Source: Candidatus Fermentibacter danicus
GTDB lineage: Bacteria; Fermentibacterota; Fermentibacteria; Fermentibacterales; Fermentibacteraceae
Assembly: GCA_001618605.1 (NCBI GenBank)
Contig: LKHC01000105.1
Span: 13,250 to 77,249 of the forward strand
DNA length: 64,000 nt
Reading direction: 5' to 3'
Below are positions 1 to 7,609 of the stretch, piece by piece. Position 1 is the stretch's first letter. Every line of letters starts with the position of its first letter. Position numbers and translations under genes: made by a program. The notes beneath the pieces were generated by a model. That model worked only from the letters and a program-made list of their open reading frames with translations, was not told where the DNA came from and made no database searches.

Positions 1-38
1 TATCCGCGGAGCGAGGTCGAAAGAAGGGAATGTCTCAT
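1..38 (-). CDS. N-terminus of a gene overlapping the response regulator, probably its histidine kinase (partial)
   Basis: An ATG at 38 overlaps the stop of the response regulator in an ATGA arrangement and the frame stays open to the window edge, giving MRHSLLSTSLRG. A GAGGCAGGA stretch just before the ATG can act as ribosome binding site. In PhoB/PhoR-type pairs the sensor kinase normally follows the regulator with exactly this kind of overlap, and a short basic N-terminus before a first membrane helix would fit. Only 12 residues are visible, so the kinase assignment rests on context alone. Confidence 0.45.
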   Translation of the reverse strand, partial: MRHSLLSTSLRG

Positions 39-733
39 TCCTGCCTCAGGGCGTATCCGACGCCACGGATGCTTCTTACCAGACTCCCGGCCTTACCCAG
101 CTTGGCCCTCAAGTTGGTGATGTGAACATCGACGGTTCTGTCATATACGAGCTTCTCGCCGTCCCAGAGGAGGTTGAGGAGCTTCTCGCGGGTGAACACC
201 CGGCCCTTGCCTCCGGCCATTATGCCGAGCAGCCTGAACTCGGTTGCGGTCAGATTCACCGCCAACCCGTCGACGGAGGCTTCGAACCTGTCGAGGTCGA
301 TCTTCAGGGGGCCGACCTCGAAGACGCCGCCGCCGTCGCCCGGAAGCGTCCTCCTCAGGACGGCTCGCACCCGCGCAACGAGTTCCGCCGGCGAGAACGG
401 CTTGGCGAGATAGTCGTCGGCGCCGGCATCCAGACCGGCTATCCTGTCCTGCTCGGAACCGAGGGCCGTGAGGACGATGACGGGAATCAGGGCGAGCCTC
501 TGGCTCTTCCGAAGGATGTCGAGTACCTCGCGCCCCGGTATGTCCGGAAGCATCAGGTCGAGCACGAGCAGGTCGGGGATGTCTGTAGAGACGGAATCGA
601 GAAAGGGCTTCGACCGCTCGAACAGCGCCGTCTCGAAACCGGCGCGTCTCAGGTGCAGATCGACGAGGTCGAGTATGTCCCTCTCGTCATCGACTACAGC
701 GATCAGGCGCCTCTGCACCGTCCGGTCCATCAT
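35..733 (-). CDS. OmpR/PhoB-family response regulator
   Basis: A DNA-binding two-component response regulator of about 232 residues. The receiver domain (residues 10-125) has the acidic pair D15-D16, the phosphoacceptor D59 in LLVLDLMLP, T89 and K111 in the LAKPF motif. The C-terminal 95 residues are a winged helix ending in the VDVHITNLRAKLG and SIRGVGYAL signatures of the OmpR/PhoB group. Two ATGs lie side by side at 733 and 730; GGAGG ends 4 bases before the second, so 730 is the likelier start. A probable sensor kinase begins inside the stop codon. It is divergent from the EF-G gene. Its signal cannot be told from sequence. Confidence 0.95.
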   Translation of the reverse strand: MMDRTVQRRLIAVVDDERDILDLVDLHLRRAGFETALFERSKPFLDSVSTDIPDLLVLDLMLPDIPGREVLDILRKSQRLALIPVIVLTALGSEQDRIAGLDAGADDYLAKPFSPAELVARVRAVLRRTLPGDGGGVFEVGPLKIDLDRFEASVDGLAVNLTATEFRLLGIMAGGKGRVFTREKLLNLLWDGEKLVYDRTVDVHITNLRAKLGKAGSLVRSIRGVGYALRQE

Positions 734-847
734 CCCTCCATGTCATCCCGGATCCGGCACATTGTATCGCACGCCGGTCCTGAACGCGCAAGTAGGCGGA
801 ATGGCAGCCGCTCCGTTGCACTCCATCATCCCGCATCATCGGGGGAT

Positions 848-868
848 AATGTACAGTTTGTATTATGG
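848..868 (+). promoter_or_regulatory. AT-rich intergenic motif shared with 7116-7135
   Basis: The divergent region 734-985 is otherwise GC-rich, but carries AATGTACAGTTTGTATTATG at 848-867. A close relative, ATTGTACTGTTTGTGTAATG, lies at 7116-7135 before the lone receiver gene. They agree at 16 of 20 positions. It could be a regulator site or a promoter element; the GTTTG core recalls the -7 element of Bacteroidota promoters but has one extra base. Function is inferred only. Confidence 0.35.
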
Positions 869-899
869 AACGATTAAGACCCGAGTCCGGTGACACCGG

Positions 900-929
900 T
901 TGATTGCGGGGAGGGGGGTTGTCTATATT
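900..929 (+). promoter_or_regulatory. Candidate sigma-70-type promoter of the EF-G gene
   Basis: TTGATT at 900-905 and TATATT at 924-929 are separated by 18 bases on the plus strand. Transcription would start near 936, about 50 bases before the proposed TTG start at 986. If right, it rules out the longest in-frame start at 890, which would lie upstream of the promoter. Confidence 0.4.
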
Positions 930-985
930 GCGGCCTTTCCACCCGGGCGCTGAGGCACATCCAGTGCAGATCCATGGAGGATGGC

Positions 986-3079
986 TTGAAAAGGGAGTTC
1001 CCGCCGGGAAACCTGCGGAACATCGGAATAATGGCGCATATCGACGCCGGGAAGACCACGGTGTCGGAGCGCATGCTCTTTTTTACGGGCAAGACCCACC
1101 GTCTCGGCGAGGTTCATGACGGCAGGGCGGTCATGGACTGGATGGACCAGGAGCAGGAGCGCGGCATCACCATAACCAGCGCGGCCACCACATTCGTGTG
1201 GCGCGGTCACATGGTGAACCTGATCGACACCCCCGGCCACGTGGACTTCACGGTGGAGGTTGAGCGCAGCCTCAGAATCCTTGACGGAGCCGTGGCTCTC
1301 TTCTGCGCGGCAGGCGGCGTTCAGCCCCAGTCGGAGACCGTCTGGAGACAGGCCGAGAAGTACTCAGTCCCCAGAATCGCTTTCGTGAACAAGATGGACC
1401 GCCTCGGGGCGGACTTCTACGGCGTTGTCCGGGCGATCCGCGGGGAACTCGGGGCCAATGCCGTGCCCGTCGTGATCCCGATAGGACACGAGGACTCCTT
1501 CCGGGGAATCGTCGATCTCGTGAAGGGTTGCGCAGTCTACTACAGCCGGGAGGATTCCGGCCTCACATGGCGCGAGGAGCCCGTCCCCGCGGAGATGATA
1601 CCCGACTACGAACGATGGCGCTCATCCCTCGTGGAGCATGCGAGCGAAGTGGACGAGCACCTGTTCGACAAGTTCTTCGCCGGGGAGGAAATCACGGGCG
1701 AAGAGCTGACGGCGGCGCTGCGGAAGGCCACCCGTGCGGGCACGATCTGTCCCGTCCTCTGCGGCAGCGCCTACAGGAACATCGGGGTTCAGCGCCTCCT
1801 CGACGCCCTGGTGGACTACCTTCCCTGCCCTTCGGACCTGCCGCCCGTGGAAGGACGGGGGCCCGGAGGCTCCGTCGAGGAGCGCAGGCCGGACGACGAC
1901 GAGACGATGTCCGCTCTGGCCTTCAAGGTCGTAACGGACAGGCACGTCGGGAAACTGGTCTACGTGAGGGTCTATTCGGGTTCGCTGCAGGCCGGTTCGA
2001 ACGTGTACAACTCCACGAAGGACTGCATGCAGCGCGCCGGCAGGATACTGCGGATGCACGCGGACAAGCGGGAGAACATAGACGCTCTCTTCACGGGAGA
2101 GATCGGCGCCGTGATCGGCCTGTCGGAGACGAGCACCGGCGACACCCTCTGCATCCGCGAAAACCCATTGATTCTGCACTCCATGGACTTCTCGACTCCC
2201 GTCCTGAGCATGGCCGTGGCCCCCGGCAGGGTCTCGGACCGGGAACGCCTCGCCGAAGCCCTGTCCAAGCTGGCGGACGAGGATCCGACCTTCACCGTGG
2301 CAATGGACAGTGACACATCCGAGACGATCATCTCCGGCATGGGCGAGCTTCACCTGGAGATACTCGTCGAGAGGCTGAAGAGGGAGTTCGCCCTCGACGT
2401 GGCCACCTCGGCGCCCAGAGTCGCGTACCGCGAAACGATCACCACCCCTGTCGAGATCGACGAGAGACTGGTCAAGCAGACCGGAGGCAGGGGCCAGTTC
2501 GCACACATCGTGATGAGACTGGAGCCCCTTGCTTCAAGACACGGGTTCGAGTTCGAGAACAGGGTCCAGGGAGGAAGCATCCCCCGGGAGTACATCCCCT
2601 CCGTGGAGAAGGGCATAGCCGACGCGATGGAGCGGGGGGCGCTCGCCGACCATCCCGTCATCGGAGTGAGGGCGATACTCCTGGACGGTTCCTTCCACGA
2701 GGTCGACTCCTCCGACATGGCCTTCAGGAGATGCGCATCCGAGGGATTCAGGCGGGCCTTCATGAAGGCCGGGCCTCAACTGCTCGAACCCCTCATGGAC
2801 GTGACAGTGACCACGCCGGAGGAATACTCCGGCCCCGTGGCCGGAACCGTGTACAGCAAGCGCGGCGGGATAACCTCGATGGGCAGGCAGAGCAACGCGC
2901 AGGTTCTGAGAGCGCTCATCCCGCTGGCCGAGCTGTTCGGCTACGCCACGGAGCTGCGCAACATCAGCCAGGGCCGGGCTTCGTTCACGATGCGCTTCGA
3001 GCGGTATGAACCCGTGCCGGCACAGGTCTCCAAAATCATCCTGAAGGAGCTGCAGAGCAGGTCGAGAACCAGGAGCTGA
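986..3079 (+). CDS. fusA: Elongation factor G
   Basis: Ribosomal translocase of the EF-G family, 697 residues from the chosen start, which is the usual family length. The G domain shows AHIDAGKT (residues 17-24), [11 protein letters not shown] in switch I, DTPGHVD and NKMD. Domain IV contains the [16 protein letters not shown] segment typical of EF-G, and domain V ends with [19 protein letters not shown]. The frame is open from 890 and has an ATG at 974, but a GGAGG at 976-980 sits 5 bases before TTG at 986, giving [15 protein letters not shown], which matches how EF-Gs begin. No other str-operon gene (rpsL, rpsG, tuf) is beside it, so this may be a second, stand-alone EF-G copy; that cannot be decided from one window. 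Confidence 0.95.
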   Translation: MKREFPPGNLRNIGIMAHIDAGKTTVSERMLFFTGKTHRLGEVHDGRAVMDWMDQEQERGITITSAATTFVWRGHMVNLIDTPGHVDFTVEVERSLRILDGAVALFCAAGGVQPQSETVWRQAEKYSVPRIAFVNKMDRLGADFYGVVRAIRGELGANAVPVVIPIGHEDSFRGIVDLVKGCAVYYSREDSGLTWREEPVPAEMIPDYERWRSSLVEHASEVDEHLFDKFFAGEEITGEELTAALRKATRAGTICPVLCGSAYRNIGVQRLLDALVDYLPCPSDLPPVEGRGPGGSVEERRPDDDETMSALAFKVVTDRHVGKLVYVRVYSGSLQAGSNVYNSTKDCMQRAGRILRMHADKRENIDALFTGEIGAVIGLSETSTGDTLCIRENPLILHSMDFSTPVLSMAVAPGRVSDRERLAEALSKLADEDPTFTVAMDSDTSETIISGMGELHLEILVERLKREFALDVATSAPRVAYRETITTPVEIDERLVKQTGGRGQFAHIVMRLEPLASRHGFEFENRVQGGSIPREYIPSVEKGIADAMERGALADHPVIGVRAILLDGSFHEVDSSDMAFRRCASEGFRRAFMKAGPQLLEPLMDVTVTTPEEYSGPVAGTVYSKRGGITSMGRQSNAQVLRALIPLAELFGYATELRNISQGRASFTMRFERYEPVPAQVSKIILKELQSRSRTRS

Positions 3080-3213
3080 AATCCCGAACGCACGAGGCGA
3101 ATCGGACCGGCCACGAGACCGGCTTCGTCCGCTGGAAGGCTCCTACGGGCATGGTCGAGTGCGGAGACGGCATGGGGAGCCCGCCTGAACCTATCAGGAC
3201 CGCATGCCCCCGC

Positions 3214-4395
3214 TCATGCGCCTCGGGGCACCGAAGTACCGACCGACGCAGTCGGCAGCCTGAAGGCCAGGAGAAGCGCAGCCGCCAGAGACAGGGCGGC
3301 CCCGAACGAGAAAGTGACCTCCGGCCCGAACCTGCTCCAGAGGAAGCCGGCGATGAGGCTCGCAGGGAACAGGGCGACGCCGACGAGCGTCGAGTGTAGA
3401 CCCAGCATCGTACCCTTCAGCTCGGAGGGCGCGATTTCCGAGATGTAGGCCCGCTCCACGCCCGCGGTCATGGCGGTGAAGACGCCGTAGACGACGAAGG
3501 CGGAAGCGACTACCAGCCTGCTGCCTGCCCATGCGAATCCGGCGTATGCGACCGTGAACACGACATATCCCGCGACCAGCATACGCTTCCGGCCCGTGCG
3601 GTCGGACCACTTCCCCAGCGGCAGCGCGAGGAGCGAGGAAACCCCGTTGTAGAGGAGATAGAGAAGTATCACTGAAGACGTCTCGAAACCGGCATCCGAG
3701 GCCCGCAGCAGCAGGAATGCGTTCGAGGAGTTGCCCAGCGTGAACAGGAACACCACTGTCAGATAGAGCCTCAGCCTGTAATCGAGCGACCGCAGACCCA
3801 CGGTGACGCGCTGGGGTCTTCCCGGGGCGACCCGCGTCCCGGTCTCCCTGATGAAGGCGAACATGACCAGCGAGGCGGCGGCGGGAATGCACGAGAGCAG
3901 GAAGAGCCTCCTGTAATCGTAGTCCCCGGTCGGGGAGCGCATGAGGAGGAATGCAGCCAGGATGCCGAGGGTCGAACCGGCCATGTCGAGAGCCTTGTGG
4001 AGCCCGAAGGAAAGGCCGAGCTTTCCGGGGGCTGCACTCTCGCTGACGAGGACATCGCGTGGTGAGGTCCTGACGCCCTTCCCCACCCTGTCGACCACCC
4101 TTGCGGCAAGTACGCCGGCCCAGGAGCCCGCAAGGAGCAGGCCGGCCTTGTAGACGAGTCCTGCGGCGTAGCCGGCGAAGGCCAGAGGCTTCTTCCGCCG
4201 GTAGCGATCCGCCAGGTAGCCGCTGAAAACCTTCAGTAGGCCGGCCAGGCTCTCGGCTATGCCTTCGATCAGGCCGACCACGGCCGGCGTAGCGCCGAAG
4301 GCGGAAGTCAGGTAAAGGGGTATCAGAGGATAGACCATCTCGGTGCTCAGGTCGGCGAAGAAGCTGACCAGGCCCAGCAGGACGACGTTGTTCAC
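3214..4395 (-). CDS. MFS transporter
   Basis: A 393-residue major facilitator superfamily protein with about 12 hydrophobic segments. The loop between helices 2 and 3 reads GYLADRYRRKKP, and the second half repeats it as GKWSDRTGRKRM, both matching the MFS signature. Substrate is unknown; the segment LIEGIAESLAGLLKVFSG resembles the drug/unknown-substrate exporter branch. The frame opens at an ATG at 4419 without a ribosome site, while AGGAGG at 4402-4407 lies 6 bases before GTG at 4395; the latter is chosen. It follows the DCCP-type reductase on the same strand, but a strong hairpin separates them, so they may be transcribed apart. Confidence 0.9.
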   Translation of the reverse strand: MNNVVLLGLVSFFADLSTEMVYPLIPLYLTSAFGATPAVVGLIEGIAESLAGLLKVFSGYLADRYRRKKPLAFAGYAAGLVYKAGLLLAGSWAGVLAARVVDRVGKGVRTSPRDVLVSESAAPGKLGLSFGLHKALDMAGSTLGILAAFLLMRSPTGDYDYRRLFLLSCIPAAASLVMFAFIRETGTRVAPGRPQRVTVGLRSLDYRLRLYLTVVFLFTLGNSSNAFLLLRASDAGFETSSVILLYLLYNGVSSLLALPLGKWSDRTGRKRMLVAGYVVFTVAYAGFAWAGSRLVVASAFVVYGVFTAMTAGVERAYISEIAPSELKGTMLGLHSTLVGVALFPASLIAGFLWSRFGPEVTFSFGAALSLAAALLLAFRLPTASVGTSVPRGA

Positions 4396-4449
4396 CGCCC
4401 GCCTCCTGTGCGGCGGCATCCGCGCATCGGATGTCCATAAGACTGCAGG

Positions 4450-4476
4450 GGCGGCCCGGCAGTCTGCCGGGCCGCC
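4450..4476 (-). terminator. Strong GC hairpin between the reductase and MFS genes
   Basis: A perfect 12-bp inverted repeat (GGCGGCCCGGCA and its complement) with a 3-base loop lies about 85 bases downstream of the reductase stop. It lacks a clear T-run on either side, so termination efficiency is uncertain, but its position fits a terminator or an RNA processing/stability element. Confidence 0.55.
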
Positions 4477-4559
4477 TCAGAGAGAATAACACATAGGGAG
4501 GACAGGCGCCCGGGGGCGCAGGGCGTGCGCCTCAGGCGTCAAGGGGACTCAGGCGTTAC

Positions 4560-5855
4560 TCAGCCGGTTGTGATTCCTCCACCCACGGCGAGGAGTTCCC
4601 TGAACGCCTCGACCCTGACCCTGATCTGCTCCTCGTCCTGCTCGCCGTAGTCGGCCACGATCTTGAGCGAGGGTACGCCAGCCGCGGACAGCACCTTGTC
4701 CAGAGCCTTCGCTTCGATGTCGTAGCCGTGGCAGTACTGCAGGATGCCGTGTATCACGCCCTGCACCCGGTACTCCGGGAGCAGCGCCGCGACGTTGTCC
4801 ATCCTCTCCATGTTGGGCGAGAAGCAGGCGCAGTCGATGGAGAAATACCTGTCCGCTATGGCGGAGATCATGTCCTCCAGCGAGGATGCACCTTCGTCCA
4901 CGAGATCCCTGAAGTAGCGCATCCCGGTGCAGGACTCGTCGGCCACTATCCTCAGGCCGGACGACTCGACGACGTAATGGGTCTTGGCGAAGCCCATCGG
5001 GGAAGGGCTCCCCGCGAACAGCACCCTCGGGCCGGGCATGGAGTATGCGCTGACACCCTTCGATGCGCGCTCCTCTAGTTCCGCCACCAGAACGCCGGCG
5101 GCGGCGTTGAAGGCTTCGACGTCCATGTTCAGGGCCGCCTGCGACACCAGGAGGGCATCGAGCCCGCTTATGGGCGGCTCGTCGAGCTTCCTGAAGCCGT
5201 TGATCCTCTGCAGCAGCCTCCTCTTGTTATTCACGAGCCTGATCGATGAGGCCAGGGCTTCGGCGGTGACCGCCCTGCCCGAAAGCTTCTCCATCTCGCC
5301 GCGGAATCTCTCCACTTCGGAGAGCCAGAGCTGCCTGTCGATAATGTTCTTCTTCTGGGGAATCTCGAGGGAGAGGAAGCCGAGCAGGTCCCAGGCCTTC
5401 TTCTTGGCGTCGCACGTGGTCTCGCCGACCGCGAAATCCTTCAGCTTCTTGTACGGGCATGTGTTGCTGAAGGACATGCCGAAGGTGGAGCGGACGAGCG
5501 GGCATATGTCGCGCGGGAACATCCTGTCGGCATGGTCCACCGCCCAGCCCGACCCGCCGCAGAGCGGTATGGGCAGAACTCCGGCCGCGAGGGCGATCTC
5601 GTCGGGGACGTAGATGCAGAAGGTTCCTACGGACTTGCCGCCCTTCGCCCTGTAGGCGGCTATCTCCGCCACGCGACCCGCGTGACTGTCGTGGAAGGCC
5701 TTGTCGAACAGGGACATCGAGGCCGGCCTGTCCTTCTGCCAGAGGTGCGTATGGGTGAAGACCCTGTCCAGGCCCGCCATGAGCTGGTCATGGAGGTCCA
5801 GGTCGACCCCGATCTCGGACCAGAGCTTCCTGAAGTCGGTCGTTGAATCCTGCAT
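4560..5855 (-). CDS. Double-cubane-cluster-type reductase (2-hydroxyacyl-CoA dehydratase family)
   Basis: A 431-residue protein of the HgdB/BcrC/FldB superfamily, iron-sulfur reductases that carry out energetically demanding reductions in anaerobes. Cysteines occur at residues 80, 99, 118, 133 and 148, in contexts such as DICPLVRSTFG and NTCPYKKLK, with a further cluster near the C-terminus (IDCACFSPN, LQYCHGYD). A single polypeptide of this size, without an adjacent second subunit, fits the double-cubane cluster protein (YjiM-like) branch better than a heterodimeric dehydratase. Those enzymes need an ATP-dependent ASKHA activase; none is visible in the window. ATG at 5855 is preceded by AGGAGA. 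Physiological substrate is unknown. Confidence 0.85.
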   Translation of the reverse strand: MQDSTTDFRKLWSEIGVDLDLHDQLMAGLDRVFTHTHLWQKDRPASMSLFDKAFHDSHAGRVAEIAAYRAKGGKSVGTFCIYVPDEIALAAGVLPIPLCGGSGWAVDHADRMFPRDICPLVRSTFGMSFSNTCPYKKLKDFAVGETTCDAKKKAWDLLGFLSLEIPQKKNIIDRQLWLSEVERFRGEMEKLSGRAVTAEALASSIRLVNNKRRLLQRINGFRKLDEPPISGLDALLVSQAALNMDVEAFNAAAGVLVAELEERASKGVSAYSMPGPRVLFAGSPSPMGFAKTHYVVESSGLRIVADESCTGMRYFRDLVDEGASSLEDMISAIADRYFSIDCACFSPNMERMDNVAALLPEYRVQGVIHGILQYCHGYDIEAKALDKVLSAAGVPSLKIVADYGEQDEEQIRVRVEAFRELLAVGGGITTG

Positions 5856-5895
5856 CGTCTCTCCTTCCGGTACGGGAGGCGCAGCCTCCGTCCAC

Positions 5896-5961
5896 TCATG
5901 CCAACGCCTGTTCGGCCATGGAACCCTTCAAGAACTCCTCGAAATCATCGACAGGCCTCAC
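5896..5961 (-). CDS. Possible 21-residue small ORF before the reductase gene
   Basis: GTG at 5961 follows CGAGGCGGTCAGC (GAGG 8 bases upstream) and encodes VRPVDDFEEFLKGSMAEQALA before TGA. The same frame is open further upstream to a TGA near 6092 with no ATG, and its last 30 residues have a protein-like acidic/hydrophobic pattern. It may be a real small protein, the C-terminal relic of a decayed gene, or chance. It ends 41 bases before the reductase ATG. Confidence 0.25.
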   Translation of the reverse strand: MRPVDDFEEFLKGSMAEQALA

Positions 5962-6150
5962 GCTGACCGCCTCGAGCCTCTCACGGGGAGGTTTCCGCGT
6001 AACCGGCCCGCCGCCGGCGGCACGACGGAGACGACCACTCCGGAGGCGGCAGAGTCGGGAGAGAGGGTCGTGGTCATCCGCGATCCTTCAATGGGTATGA
6101 GACTGCGACCGCGGGAGATCCGCCTTCGATCGGATGCCGGGATGAAAACA

Positions 6151-6168
6151 GGCCCGGGCGACCGGGCC
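6151..6168 (-). terminator. Hairpin with T-run downstream of the M50-like gene
   Basis: On the minus strand GGCCCGG and CCGGGCC pair around a 4-base loop and are followed directly by TGTTTTC, the best intrinsic-terminator shape near this locus. It would end transcription from the M50-like gene, 154 bases upstream. Confidence 0.55.
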
Positions 6169-6321
6169 TCCTCTACCGGAGCGTGATACCGCCTGCGCCC
6201 GGCAGGCGGACGGAGGAGGCCGTTCATTTCTTGATGAACTGGAGCTTCATTCCGTCTCCCCTCTCCGGCCGTCGGGAACGACAGGCGGTTTTGGCGAAAC
6301 TACGCGCCTGCCCGGCGGAGG

Positions 6322-6759
6322 TCAAGAAGCATGAGTCGAGTTCCGGAGTATCCAGGCGACACCCCAGGCTATCGCCAGCAGCATCAATGCAGACCCCGTG
6401 AAATGGGCGGCGGACGCAATCGACATGTCGCGGGACAGGATGCCCAGTTCGTTGAGTATGAAGTTCCAGTCGTGGAAGCCGTAGGGTGTGGTCGCGCCCG
6501 TTCCGCCGCCCAGGAGAGTGAGGGACAGGGCTCTGGCGTCCGCGATGTACGGCGCGAGATCGACAAAGCTCTCGCCCAGCCACCAGACCGCCAGGGCCGC
6601 TCCGAACGGATCCCTGGTCCTGAACAGAAGCACCGCCGCGCATGTCAGCGGGATGATGAGCTGCATGAGGCTGCCGCCCAGGGAGGTGAGCAGCCTCGAG
6701 CCGAAGAACGAGAATACCACGTGTCCGCCTTCGTGGAAGGGCAGATTCACGAGGTGCAT
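6322..6759 (-). CDS. M50-like membrane metalloprotease-fold protein (start uncertain)
   Basis: A membrane protein of at least 145 residues with the zinc-binding HEGGH motif in NLPFHEGGHVVFSFFG, then GGSLMQLIIPL, AVWWLGESFVDLAPYIADAR and HDWNFIL, a pattern I know from a conserved family of M50-like bacterial proteins. About four hydrophobic segments are visible. The only ATG (6759) puts HEGGH nine residues from the N-terminus, has no ribosome site and leaves the usual first helix outside. The same frame continues open upstream and encodes exactly such a helix (GVLLALLTVWSCRFIL), so the true protein probably starts further up, for example at CTG 6891, giving 189 residues. Proteolytic activity is not established for this family. 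Confidence 0.7.
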   Translation of the reverse strand: MHLVNLPFHEGGHVVFSFFGSRLLTSLGGSLMQLIIPLTCAAVLLFRTRDPFGAALAVWWLGESFVDLAPYIADARALSLTLLGGGTGATTPYGFHDWNFILNELGILSRDMSIASAAHFTGSALMLLAIAWGVAWILRNSTHAS

Positions 6760-7023
6760 GAAGGACCGGATGGCGTAACCGTCCTCAATCGGTTCGAGGA
6801 TGAACCGGCAGCTCCAGACGGTCAGCAGCGCAAGCAGGACACCCCTGGCGTAGAGCCCGGCCGTGGAGGGCCGCTTCTTCGATCCGAGCAGAAGTTCGGA
6901 GAGATTCGGGCCGCCTTCGCCCTCCCGGATCTCCTCCGCCGGACCCGCCAGTCTTCCGCAGCGTCCGTCTGGTATCTGCCCCTCCTGGAAGGTTTCCTCA
7001 TCCCGGGAGAGAGGCTCGATCTC
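6760..7023 (-). other. In-frame open extension of the M50-like gene lacking ATG, GTG or TTG
   Basis: From the ATG at 6759 the frame is open back to a TAG at 7024-7026. It reads as plausible protein: LSELLLGSKKRPSTAGLYAR followed by a hydrophobic helix and EPIEDGYAIRSF. No ATG, GTG or TTG occurs in it; CTG at 6891 is the best candidate start codon. A short frameshift relative to an ATG near 7001 is the other possibility. Confidence 0.5.
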
Positions 7024-7115
7024 CTACACGGCCTCCGGACGGGCCGCGAGAGCCTCCGGACCTCGAGCGCCATCCCGGTCTCCGGGGTGATGGTTGGAAT
7101 AATCGTAACAGGTAT

Positions 7116-7135
7116 ATTGTACTGTTTGTGTAATG
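7116..7135 (+). promoter_or_regulatory. AT-rich intergenic motif shared with 848-868
   Basis: ATTGTACTGTTTGTGTAATG lies 75 bases before the lone receiver ATG in a divergent gap, and matches the 848-867 element at 16 of 20 positions, including the central block TGTAC-GTTTGT. A common regulator or common promoter class is possible. Confidence 0.35.
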
Positions 7136-7209
7136 TCCATGTCTCGAATACAGCCGGATGCGGCGGGAGTGCGGACAGATTGATGGGCAGACCCGGCAGA
7201 CCGCCGGCA

Positions 7210-7593
7210 ATGAAGAGGGTTCTCCTCGTTGACGACAACGATCGTTATGCGTCGGCTATATCCGGCGACCTCGAATCGCGGGGGGCGGAGGTGGTCAGGG
7301 TGCGTTCCGCCGCCGAGGGAGTGTCGATGATCGAACAACAGGGAGATTCCTTCGACGGCATAGTGACCGACATCACGATGGAGACTCAGACATCGGGCCT
7401 CAGAGTGCTCCAGGCGGCCCTCAGAACCGGTTTCGAGGGAACGGTCGCCACGGCCTCCACGGGCCTGGACACCTGGATAGGCTATTTCGTGAACCGGTTC
7501 CTGCTGGGCACAGTCTATGGATGCCGCTACCTCATACCCAAGAGGCTCATCAAACAGCGCGAAAGAGTGGTCTGGATAAGAATCGACCGATGA
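7210..7593 (+). CDS. Single-domain response regulator receiver protein
   Basis: A 127-residue stand-alone receiver. It has the acidic pair D8-D9, phosphoacceptor D54 in GIVTDITME, a hydroxyl residue at T81 or S83 and K111 in LIPKRL, so it looks phosphorylatable. No output domain follows: the stop comes right after the receiver fold. The region after the phosphoacceptor carries a longer-than-usual insert (WIGYFVNRFLLGTVYG). ATG at 7210 has no ribosome site; TTG 7180 or ATG 7183 in the same frame sit behind GGGAG and are alternatives. It lies 16 bases before the GGDEF-like/AAA/TPR gene and is probably cotranscribed, so it may be an input module for that protein. Confidence 0.85.
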   Translation: MKRVLLVDDNDRYASAISGDLESRGAEVVRVRSAAEGVSMIEQQGDSFDGIVTDITMETQTSGLRVLQAALRTGFEGTVATASTGLDTWIGYFVNRFLLGTVYGCRYLIPKRLIKQRERVVWIRIDR

Positions 7594-7609
7594 TTCGGAG
7601 GAAGTGTCG

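Larger units (their letters stand above)
5856..6321. other. 466-base gap with hairpins and very short ORFs
   Basis: No conventional gene is visible. On the minus strand it holds, in transcription order: an 8-codon ORF at 6250-6224 (MKLQFIKK) behind GGGAG; an 8-bp hairpin at 6189-6209; a 7-bp hairpin with GCGA/TCGC loop at 6151-6168 followed by TGTTTTC; and a 21-codon GTG ORF at 5961-5896 behind GAGG. It may be a terminator followed by a long leader for the reductase gene. Confidence 0.5.

Noticed and set aside
890-985. Extended N-terminus of EF-G from 890 or 974
   Set aside because: The TTG at 986 has an optimal GGAGG and gives the normal EF-G start; the likely promoter lies at 900-929.
6224-6250. 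8-codon ORF MKLQFIKK with a good ribosome site
   Set aside because: Too short to support as a gene; kept only as part of the leader description.
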